A stretch of 64,000 bases of DNA from Chaetoceros tenuissimus. Taxonomy: Eukaryota; Bacillariophyta; Thalassiosirophyceae; Chaetocerotales; Chaetocerotaceae. The translations under genes were made by a program, and so were the position numbers. A model generated the notes under the pieces. The model was given only the letters and a program-made list of their open reading frames with translations, did no database searches and was not told where the DNA came from. The DNA lies in NCBI GenBank assembly GCA_021927905.1, contig BLLK01000051.1:1302001-1366000 (forward strand). The letters run 5' to 3'. How positions within the stretch are numbered: position 1 is the first letter of the stretch; every line of letters starts with the position of its first letter. Below, piece after piece: positions 1 through 11,246 of this stretch.

Positions 1-64
1 AAGTCTCCAAACCTCTTTTGATAAATCTAAAACAGCATCTCAATCGTCATACCTATAACTAAAG

Positions 65-697
65 ATGTTCAAGAGAAAAGCAAAGAAGGAGAGTCCAAAT
101 TATGGGGCAGCAGTTTCTCATTTAGTCAGCAGTAAGTCCATCAATAGACTTTTCCAAAAACATATATCTTTTTACAAAATTCTCACTTCCTTTCTTTCAC
201 CATGTCAAGTCGGAATCAATTTCCTAGCTGTAGACTTCGATCAAACAATGATTGATATTCATACTGGCGGCCGATGGAAAGGTACATCTTCCGAACTTGC
301 CACACACGTCCGACCAGTCTTTATAGAATTATTGAAATTAGCCAATGCGCAAAAGATGCAAATTGCAATCGTCACTTTTTCACACCAGACTCAAATAATA
401 TCTGAAGTTCTAGAAACACATTTTTCATTTGCACAAGATATAGTCATTCGAGCTAGAGATAATACTTGGTGGTATGAAGGCAATGGAATGACAGAAGGGA
501 AACAGCCATATATGGCTAGTGCGGTCGAAGAGTTATCAAGTAAGAATCCAGAAGTCAAGATTGAAAAGAATACGACGCTTTTGATTGATGACGATTTCAA
601 AAATATTGAATTGGCGGGTAGTGATGGTGTAAGAGGTGTACATGTCATTCCTGAACAGACGCACTTGATTCTACAAGATATACTTGAACTCAGATGA
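65..697 (+). CDS. HAD-like phosphatase domain protein
   Basis: A single-exon protein of 210 residues. It shows haloacid dehalogenase motif I as DFDQT (Asp57, Asp59, Thr61), motif II as the hydrophobic strand AIVTFS (around residues 101-106) and motif IV as LLIDDD (Asp175-177). In this superfamily Asp57 is the nucleophile that forms a phospho-aspartate, Asp59 is the acid/base, and the late acidic cluster binds magnesium. There is no clear signal peptide or membrane segment, so a soluble location is inferred. The substrate cannot be told; small HAD proteins with this spacing include magnesium-dependent phosphatases. The first ATG after a short leader was used. Only 64 bases lie upstream in the window, so an extra upstream exon cannot be excluded. 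Confidence 0.75.
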   Translation: MFKRKAKKESPNYGAAVSHLVSSKSINRLFQKHISFYKILTSFLSPCQVGINFLAVDFDQTMIDIHTGGRWKGTSSELATHVRPVFIELLKLANAQKMQIAIVTFSHQTQIISEVLETHFSFAQDIVIRARDNTWWYEGNGMTEGKQPYMASAVEELSSKNPEVKIEKNTTLLIDDDFKNIELAGSDGVRGVHVIPEQTHLILQDILELR

Positions 698-1535
698 TTC
701 TTTAGTTTGAGTCTAGGAAGTCTTTTACAAAGAAACAAGTATTTTTGCATGGTCTAAGCAGGCATGTTATGGCATGAAAAGCACTGCAAATATCCAAATC
801 ATAAGATTGTTATTTACTGTCATCATTTTCATCGTTTCTTTCTTATTTTACTTTCATATCCATTACGTATTGTAATGTATATGTACTGACCTAGATCTTC
901 AACTTTAATTTAGTATTATTTATTATTTTAAAGTTTCTAATAATACCTACTACGATCAACGTAAGGTACAAACATTTCAAAATGTATGCATTTCATTTTT
1001 TGTTTTTGTTTCGCTCCATTTTATTTTTTTACCAGCACTGTAGCTAGCCATTAGACTCAGACTGGGTTTGTCGTTGATTTCGGAGTTTCGGAGTATTTAG
1101 CTGATTGCATTGCATCTGAATGTATCACTTTCAAAATCAACTTAAAAAAAGGAGGACGATGACGCACTTTTATCTCAGGAATGGATGCTTCAATCTCGAA
1201 GCAACGTGGCACTTCTAACCTTGATCAGAAGAGCTTTTAACGCAAACTTTTGTATCTTATCGAAATCGTGTAGAAGGAGTTGTTGAAGTCAAAAGCAAGA
1301 AAGGCTATAGTAAAATGAGCTAAATAAACTAATGACACTTGTTCAAATCGTTTAAACATCTAAAAACGTCTCTATCAGAAGACATGACTGTGTCTCACCA
1401 GCATATGTGGAGTCATTAATAGGAATTTCAGCCATGCCAACTTCATTGAGGCACAGCAGCCAGTAGACTTCCATTCATTCATAAAAACAACTAAGCAACT
1501 TTTGAACGAAAGTAATTGAAGTTATACAAACAATA
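698..1535. other. intergenic, nothing recognised
   Basis: A stretch of 838 bases between the HAD-like gene and the M11 peptidase gene. It is AT-rich with poly-T and poly-A runs and should hold the 3' UTR of the first gene and the promoter of the second. No open frame, RNA gene or repeat was recognised. Confidence 0.5.
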
Positions 1536-3327
1536 ATGAAAGTATCGACGGCAATCACAGTTCTTGCATCCTATGCAACATTGTTTGTAGGTGTAAATGC
1601 TTCTTCTAACGAGAAGGTAAGTTCATACAGTGTGGTTTTACTATATGTCGCATCGTTGTAGTTCCAGCCTTCTCAGCCAGCAGCTTTTTACTCCGATCCT
1701 TTACAGCAAACACATAACGCATCTATCAGAGCTACAAGTAGCAAAAGAGATAGATCAACACGTCGTCTTCAAACAGAGGGATGTATTCTACTTCTAAAGA
1801 AGGTATTATACGAAGATCACTCTGAAAAGGAAGAAGTAGAATGCTTCGATGCTACTACAAACCATATCATCTCTTTGTCCGCATATGAAGCTCAACTCAT
1901 TGATAGAATTAAAAGTGGAGAAATTCAAAGTGGAGGTGCTACTCTAAAGCAAGAGGGTGCTTTCTACGATGACGAAAACAGAAGATTAATGCTTATTGAA
2001 GATGAAAGGAATATCGATTCATTAACGATTGAGTCTATTCCTATGGATCATGAAGCCCAAAGACGAAAACTAGTTGAGGGTACAAAAAGTGTTTTGGTGA
2101 TTAGAGCCGATGCGAACGACTTATCTACCACTTCCAATGAATCTACTCTCAGTGATAACTGGTTTGGAAATGGCAGAGATACCGTCAACTTCAAGTCTCA
2201 AATGGAAGCTTGTTCTTACAATAAATTCCAGGTTGAAAAGTCCACAGTGAATTCTTCATTTGGCACTGATGGAGTTTACTCTGTCAATCTAGATTTAAAT
2301 GTTGCAGGAGTTTCCGATGGAACTGTTCGAAATGCTATGCTCGACGCAGCAGAAGCAGCATTGGGAGTGTCAAATCTACGAAATCAAGCTGATTATGTCG
2401 CTCTTTGTATTCCTGGAGGAACTTCGGGAAGTTGGATTGCTTATGCATATGTAAACAGCTGGTTGAGCGTTTACAACAACAACTGGTGCGGATATGTATG
2501 TATCTGCTCAAATGCATGAGGTTGGACATAATCTTAATTTCGGTCATAGTGGAGAGAATAGCTCTTATGATGATCAAACTGGTATGATGGGATACTCATA
2601 TGGCAGTGATGATGGCCCAAGAATGTGCTTCAATGCAGCAAAAAATGCTCAACTTGGTTGGTACGAGGACAAAACAGAAACTGTTTCTGGTACAGGCTGG
2701 ACTGGAAGCTTGCATGGTATTTCTGATTATGGAAGCAGTAGCAGTTCAACAGTATTGCTCAAAATTGAAGGAAGAAGCTACGATTGGTATGTAAGTTTCA
2801 ATAGAAGATCTGGTATCAACAGTGGAACAAAAGAAGGAGCAAATCAAGTGCTTATCCATCGACGTGAGAAGGGAACAGGTTACAGTACATCGAAGTTAAT
2901 GGCAAAACGTGGCTCAGGTGGAGAGTATAGTAACAATGACATTTCATCATACCCAATCAAAGTAGATTCTATTGGAACTTTTGCCACCGTTACAATCGGA
3001 GCACCTCCAGCTGGACCTACCCCTGCTCCGACAAATGCACCTACAACCGGGCCTACACCTCCTCCTGTGCCTGCTCCTTCCCGTGAACCAACATCATCAG
3101 CACCAACTCGTCCACCTGTCTTGGATGATAATCAGTGCAGTTCTATTTCCAATCGTGGAGTCTGTAGAAGGCAAGTTGGCTGCTCTTGGAATAGATTTCA
3201 AAAGAAGTGTATCGAAGCACCTACAACGGATGTATGTAGAAGTTTCAACAATAAAAAGGCAAGATGCAAGAAAAGTGGTTGCAGATACAATGTAAATAAA
3301 GGCCGATGCAGGGGATTTTATGATTAA
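1536..3327 (+). CDS. Gametolysin-like M11 metallopeptidase, frameshifted
   Basis: Secreted zinc metallopeptidase of the gametolysin (M11) type. Exon 1 (1536-1616) encodes a signal peptide beginning MKVSTAITVLASYA. A 45-nt GT-AG intron (1617-1661) contains an in-frame stop, so splicing is needed. Exon 2 encodes a propeptide-like region and then the catalytic domain with the zinc motif HEVGHNLNFGH at about 2515-2547. After the catalytic domain come a Pro/Thr-rich linker (about 3007-3120) and two short Cys-rich repeats with the pattern C-x8-C-x4-GC. M11 enzymes digest extracellular matrix glycoproteins in green algae; a cell-wall or defence role here is inference. The frame breaks just before the zinc motif: a tandem TATG duplication (2493-2500) adds 4 nt. 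Everything before and after it is otherwise coherent, so this is either a recent null allele or an assembly error. Confidence 0.75.
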
Positions 3328-3818
3328 AAGATGTCTACTTTGCAAGTTCGCATCATTTGTAATCTCATAATTTGTAACTTTTAAAATGTAAAGACATTTA
3401 GAATGAAAAAGTATAGAATTGTATTACTTTGATTCTTCCAATAGCTCAGACCTTTTCAATATTAAAATTTCTTTCTTTGGGAAAATGAGAATTATTTTCA
3501 AAATGACAGGTGTCTTTTGGAACTTGAAAGTTCCCGCCATATTTGAAACGGTCATTTTTCATTTTTTGAAGTTTTTTGATTGATGATTCTCTCTTTTTTA
3601 TATTAAAGGCTTTCCTTTTTCTAACCCACCTATTATTTCTCTATATCAATTTGATAAAATATATAAAAGATTTTTTTTAAAGCCATGATTTAATTTTATA
3701 CGCATCTAGCTAGCTGACTGGATCCTTCAAAAGGCAATGTTCAATATTATTACATACCATACTACTACAGTCTTTCAATCCATATTTCCAAAAGTAAAAA
3801 AATACATTCAGCATGTCT
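3328..3818. other. intergenic, convergent 3' ends
   Basis: About 490 AT-rich bases between the 3' ends of the M11 peptidase gene (+) and the GT31 gene (-). No gene or repeat was recognised; both 3' UTRs are expected here. Confidence 0.5.
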
Positions 3819-5138
3819 CTACCGCTTCGACTTGAGTAGTTTCTTCTTCTTGACATCATTCAAAGTTTCTACCCAATTCACTTTCAATCCTAGACTCTTG
3901 TGTATATTGACCATATCTTCTTTATCGGCAACGCGATGTTGAATCAATTTATTCTTCATATGCGCATCTGGTGGCCAACTATCATCGCCTTTATAGCATT
4001 CTGTCATTTTGATATTACGATTGACGCAATCCCTTTCCTTTGGTGTATCCGCTCGAAACACTTTGATTCCAGGAATCATGGTTGCATGAATATCTTTTCC
4101 GCATCGTTCTGCTAGTATACCTATGGACACATCTTCAAAAGGCATGTATCTAAAATTTGCAATATGTCCACCTTCTACAGCCCTTGAAATGAATTCTCTC
4201 GATACACCAAATCCCGCTCCTTGACAATACAATGGAAACGAAGGTTCCGGATACATCAAATACGTGACTGGCCATTTATTCTCTACATCTCGACTCGGCT
4301 TGACTTGAAACTGCGGACACTGACCATAATAGTGCAAATTCGCATGTTTTCCTCCATTTAAAAATTCCTCTTGAATTTTTCCAATATTGACATAGGAATC
4401 ATCATCCGTCTTGATGGCATGTTTCCACTGTTTGCCAAATAAATGAATGACTGCGAAATAACTCATTGTTTTATGCGTCAATACCGATTGTTCACCTTGA
4501 TATACCTCCTCTTGATCAATCCAAATTAAATCATTGTAAAATTCAAATTCATCCTTGATATCTTTCCATGGACCCGCCACCAGAAAAAATACACTTTTTG
4601 TTATTTCATTCGATGCCCATGTCGATCGAATGTAATTTCTTCGTTTGGGTCCAGTACCCGATGCAGCAGATAGTACACCTACAATTATACCCTTTGCATT
4701 TTTTATTTTTGAATGAGGCGCTTTGAATTTAATTTTTTGGCAGGAAATTGTTAATTCTCCCGAATTTCTATTTTTGGAAATTTTATAATTTGATTTTGGT
4801 CTAGGTTTGCAATTTTGGAATGAACCAGTGTCGGATTCATTGTAGAAATTGAGAGGCGGTGCATCCCATGCACTCTTTGCTTTCCATGTTTTAGAATGTG
4901 TTTCTATGTAATTGTAAGAATATGGATAAAGTAGTAAATATAAGCCAAAGCAAAGGAATAGCAGTGTCGTTGGTTTCAAATAAAAGGGAGAGGAACTGGA
5001 ATTGTTATTGCTGGATATGAGCGACACTCTCTTTTTGACTGGAGTCACTTCGTATTCTAAACTGTGCAATGAAGGGCTCGATGCTGAATTTCGTATCGGT
5101 GATTTCTTACGTAGCGATAATCCTCGAAACATGACCAT
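3819..5138 (-). CDS. Beta-1,3-galactosyltransferase-like protein (GT31)
   Basis: Type II membrane glycosyltransferase of 439 residues, single exon. The cytoplasmic N-terminus (about 55 residues, Ser-rich) is followed by one membrane segment (residues 57-75) and then a lumenal catalytic domain. GT31 hallmarks are present in order: RRNYIRSTW (166-174), the DxD metal-binding motif within KTDDDSYVN (243-251), a GxGFGVSR segment (307-314) and EDVSIG (335-340). In GT31 enzymes the DxD motif binds Mn2+ and UDP-sugar, and the EDV motif lies at the acceptor/catalytic site. It is inferred to be a Golgi enzyme adding galactose or N-acetylglucosamine in beta-1,3 linkage to glycoproteins. An alternative start at Met3 would make no difference. 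Confidence 0.88.
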   Translation of the reverse strand: MVMFRGLSLRKKSPIRNSASSPSLHSLEYEVTPVKKRVSLISSNNNSSSSPFYLKPTTLLFLCFGLYLLLYPYSYNYIETHSKTWKAKSAWDAPPLNFYNESDTGSFQNCKPRPKSNYKISKNRNSGELTISCQKIKFKAPHSKIKNAKGIIVGVLSAASGTGPKRRNYIRSTWASNEITKSVFFLVAGPWKDIKDEFEFYNDLIWIDQEEVYQGEQSVLTHKTMSYFAVIHLFGKQWKHAIKTDDDSYVNIGKIQEEFLNGGKHANLHYYGQCPQFQVKPSRDVENKWPVTYLMYPEPSFPLYCQGAGFGVSREFISRAVEGGHIANFRYMPFEDVSIGILAERCGKDIHATMIPGIKVFRADTPKERDCVNRNIKMTECYKGDDSWPPDAHMKNKLIQHRVADKEDMVNIHKSLGLKVNWVETLNDVKKKKLLKSKR

Positions 5139-5323
5139 GCTTTTGAATTCGATTTTGATGTAATTGTAGGTATGAGTCTAAGGCAGAATCGAATCTAGAG
5201 GAACTTTTTTTTTCAAATTGAATTGAAAAATAAAAAGCCTTTTGGATAGAAATGCCGAAACTCTTCAGTTCATGAAATAAAAAGTCAAGCTTCTATAATT
5301 AGACAGTGCACCACTCAAGCTCT

Positions 5324-5471
5324 TGAATAGATTTATTCATGTCGTTTTCACGTTTTTCTCTTCATTTTTCCAACAGTGCCGAAAGCTGAGCAAGCATTGG
5401 TTTGGCGCGTAGCCATTGGGTCGTGTAGACACTCCGATTTTTTAGAAGAAGGCCGTTGAAATTAATTGGCT
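5324..5471. repeat. 148 bp direct repeat, copy 1
   Basis: This stretch, from TGAATAGATTTATTCATG to AATTAATTGGCT, recurs essentially unchanged at 7275-7422 in the same orientation. It is followed by a ~45 bp segment containing TTCACGGTTGCAAAAAGT, whose reverse complement precedes copy 2. The pair looks like copies of a short non-coding mobile or rearranged element. Confidence 0.85.
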
Positions 5472-5629
5472 CAGGCCGCTTTTCACGGTTGCAAAAAGTA
5501 AAAGTGAAAAGTTGATCTCTAGGCCATTTATAGGTCAGACATTCTACAAAAGGATATTTACGTACAATCACTGCTGACCAAAATCCTTTTGCCTATCACC
5601 ACATTTTTGACACCGTCTGGCCATGGCTC

Positions 5630-5668
5630 CTCTACTTTTTGCATCAAAAGTAAAAGCAAAAAGTAGAG
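5630..5668. repeat. 13 bp perfect inverted repeat (hairpin)
   Basis: CTCTACTTTTTGC at 5630-5642 is exactly complementary to GCAAAAAGTAGAG at 5656-5668, with a 13-nt loop. The arm sequence is related to the AAAAAGTAAAAG core of the repeats nearby. Confidence 0.7.
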
Positions 5669-7274
5669 TAAACCTGACATATTTGGTGGCCTTACATATT
5701 TGGTTTTCGGGATTTTGGGATCCGCCTAACTAGCTACGCGATAAACTTCAACAATTTTTTTCTCCATCAATTTTAGTTTCTCAGTACATATATGGGTACC
5801 TATCGATTCGTCTCAGTGAGATCTTTCCATTTCTGCAATAAAAATTGACTTCTATCAATTGCTGCTCCCAAATAATTGAAAATTCTCATCCGTACATACG
5901 ATGAAGTACGTGTGATCCGTTAATCACTGTAAATTTTGAGTTGCCTTAATCCTTTTCTATGAAATGTAAGGAAGGGTGCTTATATCTTTGATATACCATG
6001 CGATGATTCAATTAAATACATAAATATACTTCTACTTGTTCTCCACTGGGCAGTGGTTGCACACAACAGACATACACTAACGCATAACTCGCTCAAAACA
6101 GTGTGAGGTCATTGGTCAAAAGAACAAATTTTGGGCTATTTGATCAAATTGGATTCTCAAATCATGATCAGCCATCATCAACCCCATCATAATTTCAAGT
6201 AAAAGCTAATATCAAAGCTTTCTCTCATTTTGAAATGCTTTTGCATATAATTTAAACTTTGTTGGGTGGGTTTTGAAAATATTCAAAAATCTGTGAAAGA
6301 CTAGGAACTCGGGCAGTCGAGATATGCATGCCAACATATAGAGGAAGGGCAAATGCTTTTGAATAGAAGTATAATATATTATAAACATACTTATAATCAT
6401 GCATCAAATAGCAACTTCAAGTAATAATATACAAAAGAGTACGCATTACAGCGCAAATGGAGTAAAAAATGCATTTTTACTCCTATTTTTAGCACTTTGT
6501 TACGGAAATGTATGTAACCAAATAAGTCAGGAAATCCTGATTTTCGGTCAGGAAAAAAATATAGTGATTATATTATAAATCATCGAGTTTCTATTGGATT
6601 GATTCGAACAGTACCTCAATCGAAAGCTCTCGTCGAGAGCTTTCCAAAACCGTGCTAAAAAGTGAAATCTGACTACGACAGCCGGCATGAGAATTTTTTT
6701 TGGCGCGCCGGAAGCAAGTTGTCAGGTCTACTCTAGAGGCCAACTTTTGCCCAAAAAAGTTGTGATCGAAAAAGTGAAAAGTTGGAAGAGATACGGAAGC
6801 AGTACGTACGCACATCATCGACACATCCAACAACATACCAACAACAACTTTGTGTAATTCATCTCCAAATGCAGCATTCAATCTAAGGGAGGAGTATCAT
6901 TTCAAAATACATTCTTATTTGTTGCGCAAAACTTGAGATGATGCTGGCTTAGTGTATTATATGCTGCTGCTACCGTTAGTACTCTTGGTCGTCATAGAAG
7001 ATGTGTTTTTTTGTTCGTCTGGCAAAAAACACATGTCAAACCATAATGATCCCTAGTAATAAAAACATATGAGATAGTATTTATGTAATTATATTCACTT
7101 CTATGATAAATTTGCTGCGAAACAAGTTGATTTTTTGTGGGAAGATAGCACCAACTTTTCACTTTTACTTTCTGGGCACCGTGAAAACCAAAAACGGGAG
7201 AGGAAGAAAAGTTGAAAGTAAAAGGCCTAGACCCAACTTTTCACTTTTACTTTTTGCAACCGTGAAAAACAGCC

Positions 7275-7422
7275 TGAATAGATTTATTCATGTCGTTTTC
7301 ACGTTTTTCTCTTCATTTTTCCAACAGTGCCGAAAGCTGAGCAAGCATTGGTTTGGCGCGTAGCCATTGGGTCGTGTAGACACTCCGATTTTTTAGAAGA
7401 AGGCCGTTGAAATTAATTGGCT
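7275..7422. repeat. 148 bp direct repeat, copy 2
   Basis: Second copy of the repeat at 5324-5471, same orientation. Here the AAGTGAAAAGTT segment lies upstream and inverted (7219-7277), with another partial copy at about 7152-7196. Confidence 0.85.
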
Positions 7423-7932
7423 ATCTGAGCTATACACATGCCAAATATGCTTCCTGTCACCATCATGAACGTCATGGAATCATCATTAACCAGAAAGCGG
7501 GAATCTGAGATCATCTTTTTTGGGAGCGAGAAGCTAGCTTTTGCATGAAGGAAGACCTGTTCCACCCTTCCAGCTGCAAATTTTTGGAGCAGATGCTACC
7601 AGATGGCGAAAAGCTGTCGCGAACGTCAAAGAAGAAAGATGTTGATGTGACAAAGGTTGATGAAACTTGATGAAACATGATGAGAACATGAGTTCTGATT
7701 CAATTATTCCTTGAATTGTTTGTTGTGTCATGCAAACAGTTGAAAGGCTTTAAGGGATGCTTCTTGCTTTGTCAAGTTCAACTATTCACTATTCAACATT
7801 CACTCATTGTAAAAAGTGTATTGTAGTGGAAAGACGATACAGGTAGACTTATTTTTTGAATAAAAATACATAAATTATATCCATTATTAATTGTATTCCC
7901 CATGTAGATGAATATAGAATTGTAAAGCTATA

Positions 7933-9309
7933 TTATAATGGTTCAAAAATTGTATCAAAATCCAGAGCACTTGTATCTGGATTACGAAAATTGAGACAAT
8001 CTTCAATCTCCTTTGCACTCATTTCACTTGCCGATGAAGGCCGCATACCATTCATACCATTGCTTTTAGTAGTAGTAGTTGCAACATTATTCGACGAATC
8101 TTTGGAATCCAAATTCGAGGAAGAATTGTTGCTACTGCTGGTAGTACTTGGTGCTGCACTTGCTAATGAATTCAGTAAATCAGATGCTGAAAAGGATGCT
8201 TTAGAAGATGAAGTGATTGTATTCGCATCAGAAATAGATGGATGATCTCGTCTGAATTGCGAAATAAGCTGCTCTGTTGTTTGCAATGGATTTGTAGTTG
8301 ACAAGTGCGAAAAGGACAAAGCTTCCACTTGTGAATTGCGTGAGTTACTGCTTGTTGCACTGATTGATCTTGGTGCTACAAAATATTGCAATGTTGAAAG
8401 GTCTGAAAGCTGCTGAGCAGTGGCTGCTGACCCGGCGTGGCCATTGTTGTAACAGAAATTATTGAGTGACGAATGCAAAGACAACGGCAAAATATTTTGA
8501 ATATTGTTGCTACCCATTGCACTCGTATTACTATTTGAAAATCCGGACATGGTAGACATTCCTGACAATGCATCAGATATTGCTGCTGCAGAAAGCGGCG
8601 GCAAAGTCAAAAAATTACTGTTGACAAGAGGAGCAGCGGCTGCTGCTGCTGCATGAAGAGGAGGAGCAGAGACATTTGAAGGAAGCACAGGCGAGGTCGA
8701 ATACGAAGTTTGTTCACCTTGACTAGAAGAAGAAGTGGTACCAGTTGTCATGGTTTGCATACTCGATTGCTCTCTAGATTCTGTTAGTAGACGCGGCCTT
8801 TTGCGCCGCCTCGACAATGAAGAAGCATCTTCTTCAGTGACACAAGTATCAGTACTTCTTTGTTGCCTCTTCTTTTCATCACGTAAAGACTGAGATATTT
8901 TCTTCTTGGCTTCGGTTTCGTCTACTACTCTCCATGATTCTCGATAGCTTTCATCAGATGATCCTGACTTGGTATCAGATGCCTCGAGGAACCTGCCTCC
9001 GTATCCAGAGGTAATCGTTGCGTATATGCTTGATATTATGCTGGACTTTTCCCTCCTATTGCTACATTGGTTGTACCTATCTGAGTTTTCAAGAATCAAT
9101 TTGCGGAAGTGTACATTCCCTTTGTGATTATAGGAGCTAATGGAGATGATAAAAGATAAAGTGAGTAAGATAAAACAAAGAGAAATGGAAGATATTTGCA
9201 GCCCGAAGAGAGCCTTGTTGCTTTGTTGTAGCCGTAGCCGTACGATGATGATGACAACTACCAGAAGCAAGCGAGAAGGAAGACCGCACCAATTTTGGGA
9301 TTGATACAA
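7933..9309 (-). CDS. Hypothetical low-complexity protein, Ser/Asn/Ala-rich
   Basis: An open frame of 458 codons with no recognised domain. Residues 1-60 contain two hydrophobic stretches (about 15-27 and 42-60); residues 118-180 are charged and include KKRQQR and SRRRKRPR, which resemble nuclear localisation signals; the rest is Ser/Asn/Ala-rich with homopolymer runs. The last 30 residues (MSAKEIEDCLNFRNP onwards) are more complex and may form a short conserved motif. The hydrophobic start and basic middle fit poorly together, so the true N-terminus may lie further in or come from a spliced exon. The frame's length and coding-like composition support a gene, but function and start are open. 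Confidence 0.5.
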   Translation of the reverse strand: MYQSQNWCGLPSRLLLVVVIIIVRLRLQQSNKALFGLQISSISLCFILLTLSFIISISSYNHKGNVHFRKLILENSDRYNQCSNRREKSSIISSIYATITSGYGGRFLEASDTKSGSSDESYRESWRVVDETEAKKKISQSLRDEKKRQQRSTDTCVTEEDASSLSRRRKRPRLLTESREQSSMQTMTTGTTSSSSQGEQTSYSTSPVLPSNVSAPPLHAAAAAAAPLVNSNFLTLPPLSAAAISDALSGMSTMSGFSNSNTSAMGSNNIQNILPLSLHSSLNNFCYNNGHAGSAATAQQLSDLSTLQYFVAPRSISATSSNSRNSQVEALSFSHLSTTNPLQTTEQLISQFRRDHPSISDANTITSSSKASFSASDLLNSLASAAPSTTSSSNNSSSNLDSKDSSNNVATTTTKSNGMNGMRPSSASEMSAKEIEDCLNFRNPDTSALDFDTIFEPL

Positions 9310-10332
9310 CCTAGTTCATTTCCCGCACTACAGCAGTCTCTCGTCGGCACACCTAATATATTTAACTTACTATACACCTCTGCCTTTTAGTATATCGTTT
9401 TCACGAGGTTCAATCATATTTTGTTTCATTTGAGATTTTATTAACATACTCGTTCTTTTTTTGTGACCAGATAGGCCTGAGAGGCCGGAGTTCAAAAAAC
9501 TTGTTTAACTGCAGATAATTTGAAACGAATGATTTCGAGAAATATCGTTAATAAGATATAAAAATCTCCAAAAGATGTCCAGTTTATCATAACTTCTGAA
9601 AAGAACATCTAATCTATCATGAGAATTTCAATTTTCGCATGAACAAGTGGAGAACAGATCATGAGCAGGAAAGGCCGGCACCTGCTTTTTCATTTTCATC
9701 TTCAAAGAAATCGAGATATTTTATGCAATACTTCTTTTTGAAGTTTTGAAGATGGAATGTTGTATTATCAAATAGAAAAATAAAAGATGAAGAATTTCTA
9801 ACTATAGGTTTTAAAAACTATTCATCATTTGGGCATCTCTTTGTGAGAATTCTGATCTATTGAGTGATGAACGGAATCTTTCCCTTGTTCGTCAGTTTTC
9901 ATTCGAGAACCTACTTATACTTGCGGAGAAAAAGGAGAATGTTTCAATATGTCATTAAAGATCATGCTGGATCATCTAGTCTGCATGATTCGATTCACCT
10001 GCGATCTTTCTCCAATTACGTAATTTTGCATTAATTTTGCATGACGATCTGACATTCTTTCATCAAGTGCGTCATTGCAGGTCAAGCCAGATCATTAATA
10101 CCATCGAGTACTTCCATCTCATGTTCAATTTTTGCCACGTCAGCATTCCACTAATTTTACGTGTTACTACGTGGCATCGAATACGTATTCATTGCGTACG
10201 TACTCGTAGGCAAAAGGTAGCTCGAATATTGTAGGCAGCAATGGAACGTCGTTGCTACTGTAAGCGAAAAGTAGCCCATCGTTCCTTTCATAACCAGGCA
10301 TATTTCATAAAAATATCCCACTCCTTTTCAAA
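9310..10332. other. intergenic, divergent promoter region
   Basis: About 1 kb between a minus-strand gene and the small plus-strand gene at 10333. It is AT-rich; no gene, repeat family or RNA was recognised. Promoters for both neighbours are expected here. Confidence 0.5.
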
Positions 10333-10578
10333 ATGTTTCGTCAAATCTCCAAAGCAATCTTTCCAACTCTTGAAAAGGATCTCTCAGCAAGCATGAGTAA
10401 ATCTGTAAACTCGATGGAAGATCTCATGCTTATGGCTCCTAGAGTGTACTCTTACCAAAAAGCTAGTGGTGCTGCAGGTGCTTTTGGAAGAACCATGGAG
10501 GTCCAGAGTCAGAATAAAGCAAGTAATGTTTTTGTCAAGGTTGAGAAAAAGGTTGTCCCTCGTGGGCTTTTTGAATAA
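10333..10578 (+). CDS. Small hypothetical protein (81 aa)
   Basis: A short frame opening with MFRQISKAIFPTLEKD and ending with a Lys/Val-rich segment (NVFVKVEKKVVPRG). It has no signal peptide, membrane segment or recognisable domain. The composition is balanced, not low-complexity, and it stands alone between two intergenic regions, which favours a real small gene. The N-terminal amphipathic, basic stretch could be a mitochondrial presequence or membrane-binding helix; that is inference only. Confidence 0.45.
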   Translation: MFRQISKAIFPTLEKDLSASMSKSVNSMEDLMLMAPRVYSYQKASGAAGAFGRTMEVQSQNKASNVFVKVEKKVVPRGLFE

Positions 10579-11246
10579 ATACGAGACCTAGGTTTATGCC
10601 CTTTCCTTATATTTTTTGTACATGAATTTTGGAAATAGTGGAAAGTTCGAGATCTCGGATATACCAGTGAATCGTAGCTAGGAGAGAAATTGGATAAGCT
10701 GCCATCATTGGATTTTATTGAAATTTTGATTAGGGTATGAAATTTTTTTATGAAAATGGAAGGACATATGGCTGTAGACAGTTGGCAATTACCATACATG
10801 TGTTTTTATTAACTTCAGCGGACAAGAATTTTGGAAGGATTTACACAGAAATTAGGAGAACAATAACTTTCGAAGTAATTTACAGAAATTGTAGAAAAAT
10901 GATGTGAAGTAATAACAAAATGAGTAAAGGCAAACTATAGCAAAATCCGGTCTATATTGTTTTGTAGACATCCGGAAAGCTTAGTAGCCTGCTATTTGTC
11001 AACATGAATGTCTATGCTTTTTACACGAACATCGGTACTTTCAGACAGTGAAGAAAAAACAGATGCTAGTCGGAATTTGGTGACAAATAAAATTACATGA
11101 AAGAAAGCGAACGGCGAGAACCATCACAATGATAAGAATATCTTCATATCTTTTGGAAGATTTACTTCAATTATACATTTATTTTGTTTCTGTTCCAGTG
11201 TCGCAGTGTCATTATTATTTCTCTTTGGTAAATCATTTACAAATTC
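10579..11246. other. intergenic, convergent 3' ends
   Basis: About 670 bases between the small gene at 10333 (+) and the ankyrin/coiled-coil gene (-). No gene or repeat was recognised. Confidence 0.5.

Larger units (their letters stand above)
5139..7932. other. Long intergenic region rich in dispersed repeats
   Basis: A 2.8 kb gap between two minus-strand genes. It contains a 148 bp direct repeat (5324-5471 and 7275-7422), an associated ~45 bp segment present in inverted orientation (5468-5524 and 7219-7277), further partial copies of its AAAGTGAAAAGTT core near 6770 and 7152, and a hairpin at 5630-5668. Open frames of 60-96 codons occur here, but none shows domain, signal or composition evidence of coding. 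Confidence 0.55.

Noticed and set aside
6591-6881. 96-codon minus-strand frame
   Set aside because: It lies in a repeat-rich intergenic region, with no domain, signal peptide or splice continuation.
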